From positions 7,025,860-7,089,859 of the forward strand of contig JAKJHU010000030.1 in the NCBI GenBank assembly GCA_022316685.1: a stretch of 64,000 nucleotides of DNA, written 5' to 3'. The stretch is from Progne subis subis (lineage: Eukaryota > Chordata > Aves > Passeriformes > Hirundinidae). Position numbers and translations under genes: made by a program. The notes under the pieces were generated by a model. That model had not been told where the DNA came from and ran no database searches. It saw only the letters and a program-made list of their open reading frames with translations. The first letter of the stretch is position 1, and every line of letters begins with the position of its first letter. Of this stretch, positions 56,884 through 64,000 are shown piece by piece.

Positions 56884-57226
56884 TGTAGCCTTCCTCACGA
56901 GACTAGATGGCCACCAAAGGTAAAGGAAGAGTCTTGACTCCCTGACTTCGGTTGGATATTCCTGCTTTTAGTCTTATGTCCTGCTCAGCCTTGAGACCCT
57001 TCCTGACGGAAAGCCGATGCCCGAGAGTGCTGGCCCCTCCCCCTGCCAGTGGCTTTTTCCCCCAGGGGGCAGGGCCCACAGGCGAGACCCAGAGACTTCG
57101 CCCAGTCAGTGTTCAGTACGAGGAAACAGGATTAGATTACATCTGAGTGAGGGAGAAGTGCACTGCTGGGCAGGGACAGGTAGAAAAGAACATTACAAAT
57201 ATAAACCCAATTAATGCATTACAACA
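56884..57226 (-). repeat. 5' LTR of the class II provirus
   Basis: It aligns along its whole length with the LTR at 54131-54471. On the - strand the poly(A) signal is changed to ACTAAA here. It is followed on the right by tcacgt, the partner of the left target duplication. Confidence 0.9.
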
Positions 57227-57341
57227 TCACGTGGTTTGGAATTACATGCTGTGTATCCCCTGAAAAAGGAAATGAATGCTAAATTATGACAGAGTTTGAG
57301 ACTTATTTTTAAATTATATTTGGCATCATGTTTGGTTACTC

Positions 57342-57365
57342 TTTTTTTTTTTTTTTTTTTTTTTT
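57342..57365 (+). repeat. Poly(T) run of 24
   Basis: Twenty-four Ts in the short gap between the provirus and the next LTR. It could be the tail of a - strand retroposon, but no body was recognised. Confidence 0.8.
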
Positions 57366-57445
57366 AATGAATTATTGTCTGTGATAATTATTTACGGCCA
57401 AAATGGAATTGAGTGTCCTTCCATTAGGAGTGGCAGGGTTCAGAC

Positions 57446-58071
57446 TGTGGCAGGTGTGCAATCTTTTTTATTTGATATGGGTTAATTTATATTGTATTTT
57501 GTAATGGTTCATTCCTTGTAACCCCATATTTATGTTATGGTTCAGACTTGCTTACCACAATGTGGAGCTAGTCCGTTTTCTGTCTGTCATCCCTTCCCCC
57601 TGTACCCAAGTTATCAATCCCCCCTCTCTCCCCTTGGGCCGTCTATCACCCCAGGGACCTTCCCTGGCTTCTAGAAAGCTCCAGGGAGGGCATCGAGTGA
57701 TAGGCCGGGGCCCTGGAAATCCCCTCCCGTCGTTTTGTGGTTGGTCCCCGGTTCTGCAGTTACTCCCTTAGTTTACACACACCTGTTTTGTAATTGGCTG
57801 ACCCGTTGTCGCCATCCCTGTTTACACCCCCCCTTAAAAACTCCTGCCCGCGTGCACCCGGGACTCCTCGGGGCAGCAGGTAGTGGAGTGCTGAGCTTTG
57901 TGCTCCCTCCCAAATAAAAAACTTTTACCCTGCCTTGAAGAGTCAGCCTTTATTCAGCTGCCGTGGTTGCTATTCCACCGTGTGCCCGTTGCTGGTCTGG
58001 GGGAATCAAGATCCCACGGGGGAGGAGGCGGCTTGCCCGACGTGCCGCCCCGACCTCTCCACGCTGTCACA
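57446..58071 (+). mobile_element. LTR of a second endogenous retrovirus
   Basis: It starts TGTGGCAG and ends CTGTCACA, whose reverse complement TGTGACAG differs at one base. Inside are a TATA-like cttaaaaactcc near 57830, a poly(A) signal AATAAA near 57914 in cccaaataaaaaac, and a C-rich upstream part. A Lys-type primer site follows at 58110, so this is the 5' LTR plus leader of a provirus whose rest is lost, or the true LTR end lies slightly further right (near 58097-58105). No target duplication was seen. Confidence 0.6.
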
Positions 58072-58109
58072 GTGAGAAGCCGGAGCTATTGGGACACAGC
58101 GACAGCGGG

Positions 58110-58129
58110 TGGCGCCCTGAACGTGGAGC
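58110..58129 (+). other. Primer-binding site after the second LTR (Lys-tRNA type)
   Basis: TGGCGCCCTGAACGTGGAGC is close to a primer site for lysine tRNA. It marks + orientation. It lies 38 bases after the proposed LTR end, which is longer than usual, so the LTR boundary may need moving. Confidence 0.6.
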
Positions 58130-61082
58130 ACCCCAAGCCAGCAAAGCAGCTCGGACACGGCGACATCAGACCATGTTTTGCTATCCATGACAACTCTGTC
58201 ACTAATTTACTGATGCAATACAGGAAAGCAAGGCAAGGGTTGTGGGATCTGCAAGCAGTGGCAGGGATGCTCAGGGTGGATAAACAGGTGCTCAGTATTT
58301 CTGTGAATTTAGGCATATTTCTTTAGGATTAGATCCAAATTGGACAACCAGTACATTGTGAGAATTTACACATTGTGTGATTTGCAATCAGCTGCTTACA
58401 AAAGGCTGCACTGGGATGTCCCACAAGGACTTTATGTTGCAGAAGTGATTCAATCTGATCAATATGAACTTCCCAACAGATGGAAGCAAAAATCCTTATT
58501 TTTTCCAACTAGCTAAAAGCAGAGCTAAAACTTCTTCAGTTTTGTAGGTACTTTAACTGCTGGCTTGGGGGGAGATTTCAACAGGGTAACAGCAGTTTGC
58601 ATTTGGTCTTTTTACAAAGGCAGATTTTGATGGGGTTTATGCAGCAAATGTTCTTCCCTTGTATTTGCTGCTCTCTTTTATGACTCCCAGTGCCCACGTG
58701 TGCCTGTTAATCACACATAGCCGATATTCAGGTGGCCAAGCCATGTGTTGGCAGACTGCAGCTGGATCCTGTTTGATATTTGTAACCAAACATAAACAAT
58801 GCACTTTGAAAACCTTTGCTGCTATGGTTCAGCAGTTGAGCTAAATTATTAAAGGGCTGGAGTGGTAATGTGTTGCAAGGTCACTTGAGCAAAATAAAGC
58901 ATTCTGTAAAACATTCATACAGTTCAAAAGAAAATATGTGTATTTTGCCATTGGAGAGAACCCTTGGAGTTAGTAGTCATTATTATATACTATTTATTGT
59001 TTGTATAAAACTCCAGAGTTATGGTAGATTTTTATAACAGGTCTTACAGTGTTAGCCAGCCAAGTCTGTCATGAACCTCTCCAACTCAAATATTCATTTG
59101 AAATTCAAACATGTTGAAAAGAAGCATTTTGATATCTCAAACCCAATCTGTGTGAAAGCCAATAGAATTTAGGTTTGATTCAGCATTATATAAATATACC
59201 TTTGTCTTCTCTGCTGTGGTCCCTGATACTTCCATGACACCCTGATATCTTCTGCTCCTCAGTTTATGGATTGAGTTTTATTTCCATGGTGGAATGCCCT
59301 TTAGAGGCTAAAAGCCAAGATTTAGTTGAAGATTTTTGTGTTTATCTTAGCAAAGGATTTTGTCCATGAAGGAAGAGGTGTGGCCAATGCACACCTCTAA
59401 CCCGAAGAAGTCAGCTTAATAACTGAAAATTTTAAATCTAGGCATTATGTAACTGTGTTTTCCCTTTGGATCTTCCTAACCGCAGTCGTGCCCAACCTGT
59501 GGATTATATCAGACTGTTCTTTACTTATCCAAAATCCTCCTTGCCTCCTTATCTCATTCAGGTACTCTTGGAAAAAATCTGGCATGCCAGGCCAGCAAGC
59601 AGCAAAGAAAAAAATTGCAAGTACTTCTTCCTCTTTGGGATGTATTTTCTGATGGTGCTGCTATTGGCCTAGCTCAAGAGAATAGTGTGTGATATGTTAA
59701 CACACTCAAGGATTGGTATTCATAATATTCTTAAAAGCAACTAGTCTCTCTCAGGTAGTTCTGTCACTAAAAAAAAGTCAAGCCATTCTTAGAAGTGTTC
59801 TCAGATGTTGGCTGGCTTCTAAAGTAAATGTTAACTGCCTCCACTTACCTTGGTTACTAATTCACAACATTAATTTAGGTACAGAAATTTGAACAAGACT
59901 TTTCACAATGAAAGAGACTCAAATATATTTTTTTAGAATGTGTAGGAAAAGGCAATGAACATTCAAGCGAGAGAGGAAGTTCCTAAACTACCTTGCTCAG
60001 AAGCGCACAAAGGAAGTTCAAAAGAGAAATGCAAGTATTATCTTCTCATGGATTTTTGACAACATTATATTCAGTCAAAGGTCAGCAGCAGTTGAACCAC
60101 AGTATTCTGGTCACTCTTCTGTTACACTGATTAAAAAGATCAAAAATGTAGACTGGGACAGATTGTTTTCTCTCTGCAAGTAATTTGCACATCTCTATTA
60201 CATTTTTCAAGCTAGCAGGATGCTGATAAAAGCTCTCAGTGAAAATATCCTCAGTTACATTTAGGAGTGTTTTATTCTTCACCTCTCAAAACTATTTTAA
60301 CCTCTTTCTAAAGTTCATTCAAGACTTGGGCCCTAAAATTATTTACAATAACTCACTCCCTGTGTGTGAAATTTGAAATTACAGTTCAAATCACTTTCTT
60401 ACTCTCCTACACAGAAAATATATGATACTCGTGCTTACACATTGCAGATCCACGCTCCCAGTTGCAGCTGGCATTATAGATTATTATCTGTGCCTTTTTA
60501 CAAGGTCATCCATTCCTTTCTTGTTGCTTTATGAGTTTTTCTGCTCTTGTTGTTTTAAGTGGTATCATGTCTATCGATCATCATCTTCATGCCTTCAGTT
60601 TTCATGTGAGTCTCTTGCTGTCTCAAATTGAAGCTTTAAAATTTTTTATCCTGTGCAGACATTGTAACTGGAATCACACCTAACCAATTACAACTGCCAC
60701 AATATCTTCCAGATGATTACTGTAAGTACAGTACATCTGATAGGATCTGGAAAACAAAGTAGAGACTGTAGCAAATAGTGACTTTTCTTCTGCCATTGGA
60801 AAACATTTTTATCTTCCCCGGAATTATTATCATCAAGGGAATTTAAATGCCTCAAAAATACAATAAAAACTAAAACTTGTCTGCCGATTGTTTTTATCCC
60901 TTTGAAAACCTATAGATTTCCTGATGAAAGACATTTAAATTATTTGGCTTAATAAGGAGAAGATGGAAACACCTGACGTTGTAGTGCACTAAGTAGATAG
61001 TTCATTTTTGTTATTATTTTGCAGTGGGTGGTTTATCATATTTGCACACAAAAAATAGTTATATTAAATTTTGCACATGGTA
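58130..61082. other. Intergenic DNA: no gene seen
   Basis: The first tens of bases may still be retroviral leader. After that there is AT-rich DNA with no recognised feature. No gag or pol was seen downstream of the primer site. Confidence 0.5.
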
Positions 61083-61415
61083 TGTTCTGTACACCCTCTG
61101 GGTTCTGGTGTTGGTATCCTCTAGTCACTCCCTTCCTATGCCCCTCCCCTAGGTTCTTTTCCATTGGTTGTGGTTCATTTCCCCGCCCCTTTCCCCCTTG
61201 GGTTTAAAAATCCCCATCATTAGAGTTTCTTCCTCTTTCTCTTCCTCCTGGAGTTTGGGTTCTACAATAAAGCTGTGGGACTGTGGTCCTGAGGGAGAAA
61301 AAGAGCGCCTCTGTCTTTTACCTTGAGTCCATTATCAAGGTAATGCACTGAGGTCTGGAGCTAGCCAAGATTTGACCCCGAGAGTGAGGTACTCCAATAT
61401 GACATCACCAGAACA
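61083..61415 (+). mobile_element. Probable solo LTR
   Basis: It starts TGTTCTG and ends CCAGAACA, whose reverse complement is TGTTCTGG, giving matched 7-base ends. Inside are tttaaaaatcccc (TATA-like, near 61203) and acaataaagctgtggg (poly(A) signal 61266-61271) at spacings normal for an LTR. No primer site or coding follows. A target duplication was not evident, so the ends may be off by a few bases. Confidence 0.6.
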
Positions 61416-62577
61416 ATCACAATAAAATTATATCACTGGTGTTCTTATGTATTCTGATGAGCTCTGTGGGTTACATGGACTTAAGCTGAAGGGAATTCAA
61501 CTTTCTAGCACTTCGTGTCTTAATTGTAGCAGAATTGCATAAGAGGATCAAACTCTTCTTCCCAACAGCCATTCCTAATTTTAATTTAAAGGCAACTAAG
61601 TTAGCAGAGAATTGTTAAGATTGGAAAATAACTCAATAAAATGTTGCAAAAAGGCTAATAAAGGTTTCAGTTCCTATAACAGCTTATAAAGTATTAAAAA
61701 GACATGTCCATTAATAGTACCCATAATAGTGGATATTTACTGTACTGATCAATTGTTCTGTCAAGACTGAGTTCAGAGCTGAATTGAAAAACTTGAGCAT
61801 TTACAGTGCAGCTAAGCATTAACACATCACCAAAGCAGAAACTGGGATCATTGAGGTTACAAACTAAAAAGATTAAATGCATGTTAAATCTCTAAAAATT
61901 ATTTATCATACACTATTGATATTTTGAATTGTTCCAGATGCATTTTAATTTATTTATTGCTAATGACTGTCATTTAAAAGAGTGTTAAGAACTATTTCTA
62001 CAATAGTTTTTATGCATTTATATTTAATAACCTGAAATTCTGTGTATCTGTGGTTTTTTTTCTAAAGCGTATAACCTTGTAAATATGTGGGGGATTATTC
62101 CTTCACTCCAGGTACCGTCAACTTTTTCTCCTACCTTCTTAATAATGTTAATACCTCTTGCTTTAGTAGTTCAATGGTTCATAAACAAGGTTGGGTTTCT
62201 TTTTTCACTAGTTGGCCAGACCCATGACAAATTATGTCTCTACATTAAATCAGAAATTAAAGACAAAATATTAACTAGTTATTAACAGGATTAAAATTAA
62301 GACTCTAGCATAACTATACACTGAGTGTTTAGAAGTTCATAAAATATGTAAATAATTTCTGTAAGTTGTTAGAATTTAAATTTATTCTATACAGTGTTCC
62401 TACCCTTCTCTTCACATTCTTGTCAAAATTTTAACTTCTCAGGCAAGCTGACTTGCTGAAGCCCTTGGGCTTCATTTACATCACTGAGTTTGGAGTGATT
62501 CTGTATTATTTTAAAGGGGAAATCTGGGTGCTCTCTTCATGTCAGTGCACCTGCAAGACAGTACTTGTGTTGCAGCT
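61416..62577. other. Intergenic DNA: no gene seen
   Basis: AT-rich DNA between the solo LTR and the last CR1. Nothing was recognised. Confidence 0.5.
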
Positions 62578-64000
62578 TCACAGAATCCCAGCATGGCTGA
62601 GGCTGGTGAGCCCCTTGGAGTTTGTCCAGTCCAGCCTCTGCTCAAACAGGGTATAGATCAGAACAGGTTGCTCAGGGCCATGTCCAGTTGGGTTTTTTAT
62701 TATCTCTAAGCATGAAGACTCCACCATCTCTCTGGGCAAACTGTTGCAGTGCTCCATCACCCTCACAGTGTGAAAATGGTTTTGTGTCTTTGGATGGAAT
62801 TTTCTGTGCTTCAGTTTGCACACATTACTTCCGGTCCTGTCACTGGATGCCCCTGAGTAGAGTGAGGCTCTGACTCCTTTACTCTCCTCATCAGCTGTGT
62901 TTAAATGTTGATATATCTGTATTTGAGCCTTCTTTGAACAGCCCAAACTCTTAACCTTTCTTGGCACAGTCCAATCCCTTAATCATCCTTGTGGCCCTTT
63001 GCTGAAGTCACTCCAGTATATCCATGTGCTCTCTTGCACCGGGGAGCCCAACACAACATCCAGAATCCAGATGTTTCTCCCCAGGTCAGAACAGCAGGGA
63101 AGGATAAGTCTTCTTGGCTGCAAGGGTTCAGTGCTGTCAACTTGTCCATCAGGACATTCAGGTTCTTCTCTGCCAAACTGATTTCCAGATGGTAAGCCTC
63201 CAGCATTGATTGGTGCCTGAACTGGGGTTATTTCTTCCCATCAAAAGGACTTTGTGTTTCTCTTCCTTGGACTTCATGAGGCTAATCTTTGTCCATTCCT
63301 CCAGAGTGTCCAGATGCCTCTGAATGGCAGCACAGTTGTCTGCCAATCAACCACTCCTCCCAGTTTTGTGTCATCTTGTGAGAGGGAGGTGCATGATGTG
63401 CCAGCATCCAGGTACTTGATGAAGTTAATGGGCAGTATTTGTTCCACTGCTAAGGACAATGCTAGTCACTGGCCTGGAGCTGGACTCCACACTGCTGCTG
63501 AGCCCTTGCAGCTCAGCACTTCAGTCAGTTAACTCTTCTCCCTGTCCATTTATCTGTCTCCTGATCCATCAATATGTCTATGGTGATATTAAGGGAGACA
63601 GTGCTGAAAGCCTTGCTAAGGTCAAGATAAAAAGTATCTGCTCCTCTCCTCATATCCACTGAGGCAGTTGTCTGATTACAAAAGACTTTTGGATTGTTCA
63701 GGTATGATTTCCCCCTTATAAAAAAATATTCAGTATTCACATTCCCCTTCTTATCCTTCATATGTTTGAAAATATTTGTTAAGATTACTTACTACATCAC
63801 CTGCCAGGGAAACAAGGTGAATCTGACCAACCTATGTTTACTGCATCTTCATCTTGCTTTTTAAGATGGGAGTGACATTTGCTTTCTCTTGCTCTCAGGA
63901 TCTTCCTCGAGTCTCCATGAACTTTCACAGAACTTCAAGAGTGGACTCACAAGGTGTCAGCCATCTCCCTCACCAGCCATGGGTGCATCCCATTAGGTCA
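62578..64000 (-). mobile_element. CR1 LINE, 3' UTR and part of reverse transcriptase, running off the window
   Basis: On the - strand this is a CR1 element whose 3' end is at the left (tcacagaatcccagcatggc). It runs rightwards through the end of the polyprotein (SLAEKNLNVLMDKL, near 63150-63190) into reverse-transcriptase sequence (FYLDLSKAFSTVSLNI, near 63590-63640). Stops and frameshifts interrupt it. It belongs to the same general type as the copy at 43581-44777, sharing ggtgcatgatgtgccagcat and flanking phrases. The 5' part is beyond base 64000. Confidence 0.88.

Larger units (their letters stand above)
54131..57226 (-). mobile_element. Short class II (ERVK/betaretrovirus-like) provirus, internally deleted
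   Basis: Two LTRs of 341 and 343 bases enclose 2412 bases. On the - strand, the order is 5' LTR (56884-57226), Lys-type primer site, leader, gag matrix start, proline-rich region, end of capsid, nucleocapsid zinc knuckle, an integrase C-terminus-like piece, polypurine tract and 3' LTR (54131-54471). Protease, reverse transcriptase, RNase H, most of integrase and env are absent. A 6-base target duplication flanks it, tcacat (54125-54130) against tcacgt (57227-57232), one base changed. The LTRs differ at 8 of the first ~105 aligned positions, so the insertion is not recent. Frameshifts and stops break gag; it is a dead, non-autonomous copy. Confidence 0.9.

Noticed and set aside
57898..58326. 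142-codon frame spanning the end of the second LTR
   Set aside because: It runs across the LTR, the primer site and flanking DNA, so it is a chance frame.

Overview
The window is vertebrate and most likely avian. The evidence is a zinc-finger gene that reads as ZFPM2 (FOG2), several CR1-type LINE copies including three with the typical CR1 3' end, endogenous-retrovirus LTRs, and the long AT-rich introns of a developmental regulator. The species cannot be named from this sequence; a neognath bird (passerine or near) is a reasonable guess.

Layout. Bases 1-25838 are intron, taken to be the large intron 5 of ZFPM2 by comparison with the human gene. This stretch carries an old CR1-related LINE (about 2750-3320), a GC-rich block with a 57-bp minisatellite (about 12060-13050), a short CR1 3' end and a run of 26 Cs. 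Three coding exons on the + strand follow: exon 6 (25839-26045), exon 7 (30343-30567) and the large terminal exon 8 (coding 33676-36167, with a 3' UTR to about 37155). The splice phases agree exactly: each junction leaves one base of a split codon upstream. Together the exons encode about 974 residues: the end of the PR-like N-terminal region, all eight FOG zinc fingers, a basic stretch that could be the nuclear localisation signal, and the PIDLSK CtBP-binding motif. Exons 1-5 lie outside the window. FOG2 is a nuclear cofactor that binds the N-terminal finger of GATA4/5/6 and tunes heart, gonad, lung and diaphragm development.

From about 37.2 kb to the end no further host gene was recognised. 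This flank is built from AT-rich intergenic DNA and mobile elements. Two CR1 copies lie back to back (43.6-45.4 kb), the second interrupted by 48 As. A small CpG-rich block lies at 51.75-52.1 kb. A short class II (ERVK/betaretrovirus-like) provirus of about 3.1 kb lies on the - strand at 54131-57226, with two LTRs, a 6-bp target duplication, a Lys-type primer site and a polypurine tract. A different LTR with its primer site lies at 57.4-58.1 kb, a probable solo LTR at 61.08-61.42 kb, and a CR1 copy from about 62578 runs off the end.

The most notable non-gene items are the minisatellite, whose unit is 57 bp (19 codons) so that long spurious reading frames run on both strands, and the provirus, in which a gag nucleocapsid zinc knuckle is followed in the same frame by what looks like the integrase C-terminus, with protease, reverse transcriptase and env missing. 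No clear new biological system was found. No tRNA, rRNA or CRISPR array was seen.
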